A stretch of 64,000 nt of DNA from PFL42 sp963789825. GTDB taxonomy: Bacteria > Chloroflexota > Anaerolineae > Anaerolineales > E44-bin32. A model generated the notes under the pieces. That model saw nothing but the letters and a program-made list of their open reading frames with translations. It ran no database searches and was not told the DNA's origin. The stretch covers positions 620,001 through 684,000 of the forward strand of contig CAWBME010000006.1 of the NCBI GenBank assembly GCA_963789825.1, in the 5' to 3' direction. The position numbers and the translations under genes were made by a program. Of the stretch, positions 1 to 9,242 are shown one piece after another (position 1 is the stretch's first letter; the number at the start of each line of letters is the position of its first letter).

Positions 1-821
1 CCGAGCAACTGCCGGTTGTGGCTCCAGCTGAAGAAGGCCTGCCCCAACACCACCCCAACCAGAATCATCAGCGGCGCCGGGGAGAGTCCGAACAGGCTGA
101 TGGGGGCTGCGGGCTTCGCCAGGATCACCCCCCAGGCGGTCAGGTTGTTGAAGCCCAGGCTGATCAGGATGACGGAAATCGCCGCCAGAACGGCCCCGAC
201 CCAGTCAATCCGTATGCCCTTCTGCCGCGCGACCGGCTGCAGGCGAAAGCTGAGGGCCAGCACAACGAGCGAGACAAAGAACAGCAGGCCGAACGATACG
301 CGCCAGCTGAGGGCAGTTCCCAGGTACCCGGCCAGCAGGAAGGCTAGCACCCCCGACACGGCCGGCGCACCTGCCAGCAGGCCGAGCGCCTGCGCCTGCT
401 GCCCGCCGCGGTAGTTGGCGGCGATCAGCACCACCAGCGTCGGCACCAGCGCGGCTGCCGCCAGCCCGGCCAGCGCCTGGGCATTGATCATGGCCCTCTC
501 ATCCACGCTGAGCGCCATCATCGCCATGGCGACGCCGTGCAGCACGGCGGTAAGCTGGAACATCAGGCGTGCCCCGAGCAGTGCACCGAGCTTGGCGCCC
601 AGCATGACAAAAGCCGCTACGAACAGCGAGTACACCACGAGCGCCGTGCCCACGCTGGTCGCTGCCAGACCGAGCTCCTCGGTGATCGGACCCACCGAGA
701 TCGGGATGGCGTTGACGTTGAAGCCCATCTGGATCTGCGCCAGCAGGATCACCAGCATGGGGAGCCAGGAGGCTTTGAGCGCGGTGGAGGGAGTCGCAGG
801 CGAGCTGGCGGTTTCTGTCAT
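1..821 (-). CDS. MFS drug/proton antiporter, C-terminus beyond the window edge
   Basis: Reading the minus strand from the ATG at 821 gives an uninterrupted frame to the left edge (about 273 residues) that begins MTETASSPATPSTALKASW. Several hydrophobic segments follow, with the Gly/Ala-rich loops typical of 12-14 helix major facilitator transporters. The long first half and the spacing of helices look like the DHA2/EmrB-type drug:H+ antiporters, so a multidrug or small-molecule efflux role at the inner membrane is likely; the substrate cannot be told. The next gene upstream on the same strand is glsA, about 200 bp away. No promoter was resolved. The start has no strong Shine-Dalgarno, but other in-frame starts upstream are absent. 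Confidence 0.75.
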   Translation of the reverse strand, partial: MTETASSPATPSTALKASWLPMLVILLAQIQMGFNVNAIPISVGPITEELGLAATSVGTALVVYSLFVAAFVMLGAKLGALLGARLMFQLTAVLHGVAMAMMALSVDERAMINAQALAGLAAAALVPTLVVLIAANYRGGQQAQALGLLAGAPAVSGVLAFLLAGYLGTALSWRVSFGLLFFVSLVVLALSFRLQPVARQKGIRIDWVGAVLAAISVILISLGFNNLTAWGVILAKPAAPISLFGLSPAPLMILVGVVLGQAFFSWSHNRQLL

Positions 822-1023
822 GCTGGCATGCCCTCAGCGATCGTGCGCCTGACCGCGGCAGTCCCCCGAAGGTGTCCGCCTACGCCCACCGGCCCGCTCG
901 AGCGTGTGCGGGCGAAGCCATCGATTGGGGTGGGGCCTGGTCGACTGAGGGAACCGGCGCCGGCTGGTCGTCGGATGCCCGAGTTTACCACATCCAGGTG
1001 ATCAAGTCACCTCTCAAGGACTT

Positions 1024-2032
1024 CTAGTCGCTGCGCGGCTCGGGCTTCGAGGCGAAGAGATTCAGGCCCAGGCGCTCGGAGAGGAAGCGGGTGGCCAGCT
1101 GGCCGCGCACGCTGTTGCCCGCCGCGTCGAGCGGCGGCGCGAAGGTGGCCAGGCCGCCCTTTCCCGGGGCAATGGTGACGATCCCCCCGCTCACCCCGCT
1201 CTTGCCCGGCAGGCCGATGTCGTACAGCCACTCGCCGGAGTGCTCGTACAGCCCGGCGGTCGCCATCACCGCCAGCACCCGGGCGCAGATGGCGGCGTCG
1301 ATCACCCGATCGCCGGTCACCGGATTCACCCCGCCGTCCGCCAGGGTGGCGCCCATCACCGCCAGGTCCCGCACATTGACCCGAAGCGCACACTGGCGCG
1401 TGTAGAGGTCGATGGCCTGCAGCGGGTCGGAGTAGAGGCGGCCATAGCTCTCCAGCAGCCGGGCGATGCCCTGATTGCGGGCGTTGGAGGCCGACTCGCA
1501 GGCATACACCTCGAGATCCAGCTCGAGCCGCCGGCCGGCGAAGCGCCCAAGCCCCTGCTGGATGAACTCCCACTTGTCGCCGGCGGAGTCTCCCGGGCGC
1601 CAGGCTGGCGGCGGCGATCGCGCCGGCGTTCACCATCGGATTGCCGGTGCGCGTCGGAGTGGACTCGATGGCCATCACGGAGTTGAATGGATGGCCGGTG
1701 GCGTCGACGCCGAGCAGCTCCCGCGCCCGATCGGGCCCGAGCTGCTGGCAGATCAGGGCGAAGACGAAAGGCTTGGAGATGCTCTGGATCGAGAATTCAT
1801 GCTGCTCATCCCCGACACCGTACCTCGCGCCGGTCACGGCAACGACGCAGATCGCGAAGAGCTCCCGAGGTGTCTGCCCCAGGACAGGGATGTAGTCGGC
1901 GACAAGTCCCTCATCGTTCGCTCGGTAGCGCCGATGGGCTTCCGCCACAAGCGAGCGAACCGCCTCGGCGGGAGGTAGATGCCCGGTCGAGATGATGTGC
2001 TCTTCGCCCTCAACTCGTTGATGCATGTCCAT
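1024..2032 (-). CDS. glsA: Glutaminase (serine-dependent, GlsA family), one frameshift
   Basis: Hydrolyses L-glutamine to glutamate and ammonia. The N-terminal part carries the catalytic serine/lysine motif QSISKPF and the conserved segment NPMVNAGAIAA; the C-terminal part, in another frame, carries YACESASNARN, GLPGKSGVSGGI and PLDAAGNSVRG, all typical of the beta-lactamase-fold glutaminases. The frames join near 1595 in a CCCGGGAG context: removing one G restores LAPGDSAGDKWEF. Total length (about 336 codons) is slightly above the usual 300-310 because of an N-terminal extension. Two starts lie close together (2032 and 2026); a purine-rich GAGGGGGG directly upstream is spaced 6 nt from the second, which I favour. 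The break is probably a sequence error. Confidence 0.85.
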
Positions 2033-2406
2033 CCCCCCTCGCCGTCGGGCGGACGCGCCTTCGCCCCGACCCTTGCGGGCGCGCCTCAACCACCGCCATG
2101 GCCTTCCGACATCCGGTGCGTCATACTCTGTGTGCAACCAGGACGGCGCGGACGCCGCGCCAATCAGCGCCTCGTTGCGGGCTACGGGCGGGAGTATGCC
2201 GCCTCCCGCCCATGCAGCGTGTCGACGGGCGCTGCCCAGAAGCTGGCCGCGCCTGGCTGGCGATGCCCGTTGCCCATCCGCAACATCGCGCCGCGTGTCC
2301 CTGGCTGCGGCCGCTGCCCGGAGGCTGTGGTGCACTCTCAGCCTGCCGGCTGGTCGACGGGCCACAGCATGTCCTCAGCCGCTGCGCGTCGGGTTCGGGT
2401 TGCCGG
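2033..2406. other. Gene-free stretch between glsA and a GAP-family gene
   Basis: About 370 bp. Open frames here have no recognisable motif and have the Arg/Pro/Ala-rich composition of random GC-rich DNA. It presumably holds the glsA promoter and the end of the upstream transcript, but I see no clear -10/-35 pair or terminator hairpin. Confidence 0.5.
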
Positions 2407-3081
2407 TCAACCGATCAAGCCCGTCAGGCCTTTGTAGAAGAACGCCAGGCCGAAGATCAGCGAAACTGCGATGGCGATCGTGCGGCTGTTGCGGTCCAGC
2501 CAACCCTGCGCTGCCCGCAGCGGCGTGGAGGCCCGCTGCGGCGCGATGGCGTACGCCAGGATCGGCGGCAAGACCAGCGCTTGTGTGGCCAGGGTGTACA
2601 ACAGGTACAGCCCGGCGAAGCCGGCGACGCTCGGCATCCCACCCTGGATCACGTCGATGGCCGTCAAGGTGAAGACCCACTGTTTGACGGCGATGGTGAT
2701 GAATAGCGCGCCTGCGCCAAACGCCTTGAGCGGGGAGAGGCTGCCCAGGGTGGCCATCCACTGCGGGGGCGGATCGTCCGGATCGGGCTGCTTGCGCCAC
2801 TTCAGAAACGCCGCGAGCAGCAGCAGCAGGCCCAACACCAACAGCAGCGTGGAGGCAATGAGCTTGGGGCCCTCCTCGGGGTGTGCTTCGGCCGCCGCTC
2901 CAAACACAGCCCCGAGCAGCAGCCCCTGCGCCAGGCGAATGGTCAGCGTGCCCGCCACCAGCGCCAGGGCGGCGCGCACCCCTCCCGGGCCCAGCAGGAG
3001 CAGCAGGATCAGGATGGGGTAGATCGGCACCAGCGTCGCGCCCAGGATCAGGGGAAGAAGATCGAGCAACACGTCGTTCAT
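2407..3081 (-). CDS. GAP-family integral membrane protein (SfLAP-like)
   Basis: A 224-residue protein with six predicted hydrophobic segments (about residues 5-27, 37-58, 76-95, 118-138, 153-175 and 200-220). The opening MNDVLLDLLPLILGATLVP and the short charged loop KWRKQPDPDDPPP between helices three and four fit the GAP family, which includes the mycobacterial sulfolipid-addressing protein Sap. Members are thought to move lipids or small molecules across the inner membrane; no substrate can be assigned. It stands alone between gene-poor regions. A TAGTAT element lies about 45 bases upstream of the ATG. Family assignment is fairly good, function unknown. Confidence 0.7.
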   Translation of the reverse strand: MNDVLLDLLPLILGATLVPIYPILILLLLLGPGGVRAALALVAGTLTIRLAQGLLLGAVFGAAAEAHPEEGPKLIASTLLLVLGLLLLLAAFLKWRKQPDPDDPPPQWMATLGSLSPLKAFGAGALFITIAVKQWVFTLTAIDVIQGGMPSVAGFAGLYLLYTLATQALVLPPILAYAIAPQRASTPLRAAQGWLDRNSRTIAIAVSLIFGLAFFYKGLTGLIG

Positions 3082-4225
3082 GGGACGCCTGTCCGACTGG
3101 AAGCCGGCTGCCTCCGAGCCGCCCCGATACTACCATGGTGGACGCCCCGAAGATGCCCACTGGGTGGCTTCTTCGGGCGACACACGGACCCGATCGCCGG
3201 TTGGCTGCCTGTCGAAGCTCTGCGCTCTGACCTCCTCAGTCTCGGGTCATCGCCCGAGCCGGCAGGCTGCACGCGAGGCGGGAATCGGCGGACATCCGGC
3301 GCTCTCCGGACCGGCGGTGACGCCCGACCAGCCCGCACGGCCGTCGACCACTTCTTCGCACGTTGCCTGCGTCTGTCGAGTCCTCAGGTCGGACAGCATC
3401 CTCCGCGCAAGGTGCTGCTGCGAGGTGCTGAGGAATCGCTTGACGAGCACCTTCGCCGCGAGGCGATGGGGGCACGATCGTCTCGTCCCAGCCCGTGATC
3501 GAAGGGGTATCTGTCTGCACCGTCGCTGTCTTGGATCAGCGTGACCAGGCTCGTCGAGCATCGTCCCTTGGGCATGTGCCGAATGCAGCCAAGTGGCGCG
3601 AGTCCGTCGGACCTGCACTGCAGGGCGGACGGTCCGATGGTCGACGCTGCCACCATGATGGCGCGGGCTCGCCCCCCTGGGGGAGGCATGACTCTCGATT
3701 CCGGTGGTGCGGGGTGGCCGCAAGTGCAGGAGCAGCGACACCCGTTTCATGCGGAGGCGTCCTCAAAGCAGGACGCCACCCTAGCCAGGAAGGTACAGCT
3801 GGCGCAGTCCAAGTTGCCTGCTGTACCGGGTGGTCTGACCACAAGGCTGGTCAGCCAGAGGGGCATGTCCCGCTCGGGCAGCGGGGGAAGATGCCCGGGT
3901 TGGTGGCGTCAAGCGCGGCACGCGCCGACGGCTCCGCAGTAGACACGGCCCAGCGCCATCCCGGTCGTGCGTGTGGCGAGCCCCACCGACGAAGGCGAAT
4001 GCCGGGCAATCCGGCAGCTGCCTTGCTCGGCTGGTCGGCGCTGGGGGTCCACCAAGGCACGCCGGGCAGCAGCGTGCGGCGGGCTCGACTCCCGCAGTAT
4101 GCTCCCGCCTGATCAGAAGGGAGAGACGCGATGCCGGCCCGGACCTCCAGAATGGCCCGATCTCGAGACCACTGCGGCCCAGCCGGTCGCTGGGGCCGCA
4201 AGGGTCGATTGGTCGTGCGCCGGAG
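3082..4225. other. 1.1 kb without a recognisable gene
   Basis: All six frames were scanned. Open frames exist (for example 3495-4112 plus) but their translations are low in hydrophobic residues, high in Arg/Gly/Ser, and match no family I know. At 4079-4095 a GCGGG-CTCGACT-CCCGC hairpin imitates a tRNA T-arm but has no matching acceptor or anticodon arm. The stretch may be decayed coding DNA or simple spacer. Confidence 0.5.
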
Positions 4226-5019
4226 TTACTTGCGGACGAACTCCACCTGCGCCGCACCCTCGGCATCCCGCAGCGTCAGGTTGGTGCCGCGCAACTCATA
4301 GACGGTCGCGTTCTCGAGCGCCGCCAGGTAGGCGGCCTCCTGCTCGGAGACGCCCTCCGGCTCGATGCAGGCCATCATGGTCGAGGCCAGCGGCCCGATC
4401 TTGATCTGCTTGCCTTCGGTCTCGAACGGGCCGTTGTAGCGGTTGCACCCGGCCGAGCCGCTGATGGTGCCATCCTCGCCGAAGTCGGCGGTGATCGCCG
4501 ATCCGATGATCAGGCTGACCATGGCCTGCTTGCCGTTATTCACCGAGATCGCATCCCAGCTCGTGCCGGCCAGCTCCTGGGAGGCGGCGGTGAACACCAG
4601 CAGCGCCTGGCCGCCCTCGTTCTTCAGCGTCAGCGTATCGCCGCTGATGCTGAAGGATGGCCGTGGCCTGCAGCGCCTGCATGAAGCTCGAAGCCTGCGC
4701 CATCACGGGTTCCTCGCAGGCCATCATCGTCGAGCCCATCGGCTGCTTGAACGTGAGCTTGGCGCCGTCCAGCACGTACTCGCCGAAGTAGTTGTTGCAG
4801 CCGTCGCTGCCCGACACCTTGCCGCCCTCGAACTGGGCGCTCAGCCTGGGTGCGGGGCAGGACCGACATCTGCTCGCCATCGGCGTTGTAGTAGCTGTCC
4901 AGGACCCAGAAGCTGCCTTCCAACGGCACACCCCCCGCCGCGGGCGCCGAAGCGCAGGCGGCCAGCAACCCCGTCATCAGCGCGGCGGTCAACACGATCA
5001 CGATCCACTTGCCGTTCAT
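4226..5019 (-). CDS. Lipoprotein with two META domains, two frameshifts
   Basis: The ATG at 5019 follows AGGAGAAGAGAG and opens a lipoprotein signal: hydrophobic ALMTGLLAACAS with a lipobox ending in Cys. Two META-type (HslJ-like) repeats follow: the first contains GGKVSGSDGCNNYFGEY and GSTMMACEEP, the second GTISGSAGCNRYNGPFE and ASTMMACIEP. The repeats share G-CN-Y and the TMMAC-EP motif. Three reading frames must be joined, near 4857 (in CCCC) and near 4655, each fitting one inserted base. META proteins are surface or periplasmic, and HslJ is linked to novobiocin resistance and heat shock; the role here is unknown. It is immediately followed upstream by an SH3 lipoprotein gene. Confidence 0.75.
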
Positions 5020-5135
5020 ACTCTCTTCTCCTTGTGTGTGGATGCGTGCTCGCATCCATATACCCTGTGCTGACGCACGTCCGGGCGGTAAGGTTCCCGC
5101 GCCGGCCTGCCCAGCGAGAGCCTACGCCCCCGTCA

Positions 5136-6154
5136 TCACGGGCAGGCCGGACCGGGGATGACCGGGACCGGTGCCATATTGCTGGTCACCACGAAACCGG
5201 CCGAGACCCAGGCCAGGCCTGAGCTCGCGACCTGCGTGGGGACGCGCACCTGGAACCACTCGCCACCCTGGCTAAGGCCGGTGATTTCGGCCGAAGAGCC
5301 TGGCGGAGCCACGGCCAGCACGGCGTGGCAGGTCCCCGGCCCCGCGCGCACGTTGATGAAATCGGTGGCGGTCGCCGCAGGGGCGCCAGCCGGCGGTGGC
5401 GACGGGCGTGGCCAGTACCGGCTTGGTGCCCGCGGCAACGACCGGCACGTCCTGCGTGTTGATCGCGTTCACGGTCGAGGCCAGCACCCAGCCGTAGCCC
5501 ACGCCGACGTTGCTCGGGTCAAGGCGCACGGCCCACCAGGCGCTGTCCTCGCTGCGCCCGATCACTCGCCCCGAAACCCCGGCCGGGGCGACGCCGAACG
5601 CCGGCCAGTTCTCAGCCGGACCTGAGCGCACGAAGGTGTTCACCAGCGCCGTCACCTGCGGGTCGCTTGGACCTGGCGCCGGGATCGTAGTGGAAGGCGG
5701 AACCGGCGGGGTTGGCAGCGTCGGGACGTTCGCCACCCCGCTCACCGTGACCGCGCTCCCCGCCACCCAGCCGTTCCCCGCAGGGGCCACCGGCACACTG
5801 ATCGCCCACCACAGGCCGTCCTCGCTCCGTCCGGTCACCTGCGCCGATCGGCCGCCAACGAGCCCGGCGTACACGACGTAGTTGGTGCCCGGGCCGGAGT
5901 AGACGAAGGTGTTGAAGTTGGCGACCGCGGTCGGCCCACCGGCGACTGCCGTCGGCATCACCGGCTGTGCAGCCAACTCGGCCGGGGCGCGGTGGCACCC
6001 GCCGTCGGCACCTCTCGGCCGGGGGCGCCTGGGTCGGGACCGCCGGCGGCTCCGTCGGCACGACCGGCACGGGCGTGGGCTCTGGAGCTGCGCCCCCGCC
6101 GCAGGCGGTCAGGATCAAGGCCAGGGCCAGCAGCCCGGGCACAACACGGAGCAT
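5136..6154 (-). CDS. Lipoprotein with three bacterial SH3-like repeats, two frameshifts
   Basis: The protein starts with a lipoprotein signal, MLRVVPGLLALALILTACGG, then a Pro/Thr/Val-rich linker. Three SH3b repeats follow, each with a pattern of NxFVxSGPGxxY, then GxSxxVxGRSED, then WWAI-VP and GWVxAS. Such repeats usually bind peptidoglycan or surface glycan, so a cell-surface role is likely. The frames join near 6000 and near 5398, each consistent with one extra base. An alternative start is the ATG at 6202, which has a much better Shine-Dalgarno (GAGGGAGAGAG) and would need one more frameshift. A similar single-repeat lipoprotein lies at 62.2-62.7 kb. Confidence 0.75.
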
Positions 6155-6235
6155 CCGGGCGCGCCCTTGGGCACGGCTGATGCGTAGAATTCGACTTGGC
6201 CATCTCTCTCCCTCGGATCGAACGGTATCGGCCCG

Positions 6236-7104
6236 CTAGACGTCCTTGGCCCTCCGGGCCATCCTGTCGCGAGCCGAAGCGCATGGCGAACTCGCGAGTG
6301 AAGACGGCGCCCAGCAGGAAGGCATAGGCGGTGTAGTACATGGCGACCAGGATGACGACGAAAGCCCCAGCAGCCCCCAGCGGAGAGCCGAGTATACCAC
6401 TGCGAAGAAACAGCCCCACCAACACCGCCGCCAGGGTGATCACACCCGAGGTCAACGCTCGACTCCCAGCCACACATCCTTCCAGGCGACGGAGGTCTGC
6501 GGGATGTAACGGTAGATCAGCGCCAGCAATCCGGCCAGCAGCGAGGCCGCCAGGAGCGGCCCAAGCAAGGCGGCCGAGGCGGCAGCCGGGAGCCACCGGG
6601 CCATCCAACTGAGGGCAAGGCTGAGCGCCGCCAGAGCGACGATAGCCAGCCCTGCCGCCACCACGAATACCACGGCCAGCAGTCGCTGTCGGAGGATCAA
6701 CACCGATGCCCGCTCAGCAGGCAACGGCACGCCCCCAGATGGAGTTAAGCGCATTCTGCAGATTGACGAACAACCCGGAGGCAGCCCAAAGAACGGCCAG
6801 GATGCTGACCACGATTGCCAACGGATGACCACCGCCGCTGGGTGATGCAGACGGCCAGCACCATGCCCTGGACCGTACCCGCGGCATCGGCGCCGAGGAA
6901 TCCACCGAGCAGCGCGTACATGCGCTCGGCGGTGCTGGAGGTATCGATGAAGACCCCGGCCACGGCGAATGCCATGTAGATGAGCGGGGCGAGCGAGAAG
7001 AAACCGAAATAGGCCAACGCAGCCGCCAACAGCGTTCTGCGCTCGAGCACCCAGGCGGCGTAGGCGCCGCGCAGCAGCCCGAGAAGGGCGCGCGCGCCGT
7101 TCAC
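6236..7104 (-). CDS. YihY/BrkB-family inner-membrane protein, several frameshifts
   Basis: Four pieces in different frames reconstruct a YihY-type polytopic protein: the start GARALLGLLRGAYAAWV..LAAALAYFGFFSLAPL, then SGLFVNLQNALNSIWG (a family hallmark), then a block of helices around ALSLALSWMARWLP and LIYRYIPQTSVAWKDVWLG, then LTSGVITLAAVLVGLFLR and a last helix ending EFAMRFGS. Breaks lie near 6845, 6730 and 6458; the first two fit insertions and the third fits a deletion. The stop could be the TAG at 6236-6238, just before the next gene's ribosome site. Start is GTG. Function of YihY proteins is unclear despite the old 'ribonuclease BN' label. Confidence 0.7.
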
Positions 7105-7418
7105 TTGGCCTGCCTGCGTCCGTCAGAAGGAACCGCTCTCATCCCAACCTCCACCAGCGGGCGAGCGCCAGCGACTCGCCTCCGTTCCGAGCGGTGCCCA
7201 GTGGCGCAATCGTGCCGCGCTCCACAGGCCAGTTGGCGCGCACCCCACGCAGATCGCTCCACAACCCCAACACGGATCGAAGGCCCATGCCTGGCCGCGC
7301 ACCACGCTCTGCACGCAGAGGAACAGATCCAGGAGCGCCTGTGATCCGGAACGGCCAGGGGTTAGGCCGCCGAGGATTGTAGCGGACGTCGCGGGGGCTG
7401 CCCCATGCCAGGAAACAA

Positions 7419-7455
7419 GGGCCGCGCCTTCCACCGAAAGGGGAAGGCGCGGCCC
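7419..7455 (-). terminator. Strong stem-loop after the DUF4203 gene
   Basis: A perfect 14-bp stem (7419-7432 with 7442-7455) with a 9-nt loop lies 40 nt past the stop codon of the minus-strand gene at 7496. On the minus strand it is followed by TTGTTT, a short T-rich tract. It is very GC-rich and fits an intrinsic terminator. The remaining bases from 7105 to 7495 show no gene. Confidence 0.75.
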
Positions 7456-7495
7456 ACAACCTGTCGAGCACGAAGCGGCTCAGCAGCCGGACAGC

Positions 7496-8128
7496 CTACA
7501 TTCGGTCGGCCGGCGGCTCAAAGGACCAGCTGCGGGTGCTGCGGTACTGGACGACGATCCCGCCCACGGCGGCGACCAGGGCCAGCAACATCATGAACGG
7601 GTAAGCCCGCAAGGCCTGGGCGACAACGTCCAGGTCCACCACGGCAGTCGACATGGCCGGCATGCCGAACAGCACGATCCCTGCCATGGCCAGCGCCCCG
7701 ATGATGGAGGTGGCGATGATGATCACCCACTTCTGGACGTTGAAGCGCAAGACGACAAACGCCACGCCGACGCCGAGGGCCAGGCCGACCAGGAAGTTGA
7801 CCAGCCCGAACTGGCTGCCAATCATCGCCATGAAACCGACGCCCGCGGCGTAGCCTGCCGAGAACGAAAACAGAGCGATTGCGATGAAGTAGAACAAGTA
7901 GGACAGAACCGCGAAGATGACGGCCACGACCAGGCCCACCACCCAGCTGGTCACGTCCCCGAGGAAGTTGCCATTGGTGATGGCCTGGATCGCCTGTGCG
8001 CCGAGACCAAAGCCGAAAACGAATCCCCAGATTGGCAAGAGAACCAGGAACAAGCGGTAGCCGGCGAAGCACACCGCCGCCGCAAATGCCAGGGCGATTA
8101 CCGCCCCGCAGAGAAGTGAAAAAGCCAT
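7496..8128 (-). CDS. DUF4203 polytopic membrane protein
   Basis: A 210-residue protein with about six to seven hydrophobic helices, Gly/Ala/Phe-rich, of the TM7S3/TM198-like (DUF4203) type. Typical features are the N-terminal segment FAGYRLFLVLLPIWGFVFGF and repeated G-x3-G helix contacts. Nothing catalytic is visible. The ATG at 8128 is set by an AGGAGG placed 5 nt upstream. A -10 element with sequence TATAAT lies at 8192-8197 and a terminator lies downstream, so it is probably a single-gene transcript. Function unknown; transport or membrane organisation are guesses only. Confidence 0.8.
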   Translation of the reverse strand: MAFSLLCGAVIALAFAAAVCFAGYRLFLVLLPIWGFVFGFGLGAQAIQAITNGNFLGDVTSWVVGLVVAVIFAVLSYLFYFIAIALFSFSAGYAAGVGFMAMIGSQFGLVNFLVGLALGVGVAFVVLRFNVQKWVIIIATSIIGALAMAGIVLFGMPAMSTAVVDLDVVAQALRAYPFMMLLALVAAVGGIVVQYRSTRSWSFEPPADRM

Positions 8129-8191
8129 TGCATCCTCCTAAGAATGGGCCATCCCGTGCAGGGAGGCCGACTGGTAGCCGTTCGCGTCCAG

Positions 8192-8197
8192 ATTATA
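8192..8197 (-). promoter_or_regulatory. -10 element for the DUF4203 gene
   Basis: Minus-strand TATAAT in the context TTGTATAATC. The same 10-mer occurs before the bactofilin-like gene at 17.57 kb. It overlaps the stop codon of the phytoene synthase remnant. No convincing -35 is seen. Confidence 0.5.
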
Positions 8198-8975
8198 CAA
8201 CCCTTACCCTGGTCATGCGTCGCGGGGCGCCTCGCTCCGAATCTCGCCTGGCCTCGGTTGCAGAGCCGGGCGGAGAGCCAACAGACCGGTCAGCAGCCTG
8301 GCGCGCCGAGCGGCCGGGGAATCGGGCCCGCCGGGTGAAGACGTCGAAGTCATTGCGCTCGATCTGGTCCAGGATCCCCCGGTACAGCCCGGTGACGGCT
8401 TGGATGGCGAACTGACCGTCCGGAGAGAGCAGTCGCATTCCTGGATACGCCTCCGCGTACAGTCGGCGGGCACGGGCGAACCGGAAGCGCATCAGCGCGC
8501 GCCAGGACTCGCTGAGGCTTGGACGGGAGAAGGACGTCTCGCTCCGCCCGAACTCAGCCAGTTCATCCCGGGCCTGGTATAGGCGACCGATGCGGTAGTC
8601 TTCGCCGATGTCCCTCAGGATGTTGCTCAGCTGCAGCGCCACGCCCTGCATGACAGCGTAGGGGATGGCCTCGTCGCTCAAGTAGCCGATGATGTGCATG
8701 CTCATCAATCCGACGGTGGAAGCCACCCAGTAGCAGTAGCAGGCCAGGCCCTCGAAATCCCGGTGCCGGTGAACCTCGAGGTCCTGGGTGACTCCGTCGA
8801 TCAGCGGCTGCGCCAACCCCGGCGGAATGGCGCAGCGTTGGCAGGGGTCGGCCCAGGCGATGGCCACCCGATCATCGTGCATGGCGCCGTAAGCTGGCAC
8901 AGGAAAGCGCCACCCGGCCAGGCCGAGCGCCGGATCCCACGCCTCGCTTGATCTCCCTCGGCCCTGCACGCCGGC
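8193..8975 (-). pseudogene. Phytoene/squalene synthase, N-terminus missing
   Basis: The frame encodes the second two-thirds of a head-to-head prenyl synthase: CYWVASTVGLMSMHIIGY, then LQLSNILRDIGEDYRIGRLY with the second aspartate-rich motif (DIGED), then the helix around YRGILDQIERNDFDVF. These are characteristic of CrtB/HpnC-type enzymes that condense C15 or C20 diphosphates. The first 70-90 residues, including the first Asp-rich motif and the usual YAFCR segment, cannot be found in any frame upstream; the recognisable similarity fades near 8975. An internal ATG at 8882 could start a 229-residue product lacking an essential motif. I read it as a 5'-truncated remnant, possibly worsened by sequence errors. 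No carotenoid or hopanoid partners are adjacent. Confidence 0.6.
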
Positions 8976-9242
8976 GATTTGCGCAACTTCCGGAAACCGC
9001 ACCTGCGCACTGCGTCCGCGCACGCCTCGCATCCTGGGCCAGCGCGCCCCTCCCGCCCTCACCCCATGGACAGCCAGTGATGGCGGGGTGACACCGCCAG
9101 CACCCTGCAGGTTCCGGCATGACATGTCTCGGTTGAATCGGAGGAACGTCGTCATGTTGGCACCGGCATCCGACAGCGTACACTGGGGTGACGTCGACGA
9201 TTCTGACATTATTCGTTCGCCATGAAGGGAGCCGCGCCTGCC

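Noticed and set aside
4079..4095. Perfect T-arm-like hairpin (GCGGG-CTCGACT-CCCGC) suggesting a tRNA or tmRNA end
   Set aside because: No matching acceptor strand, anticodon arm or D-arm lies at the right distance, and no CCA-type end follows.
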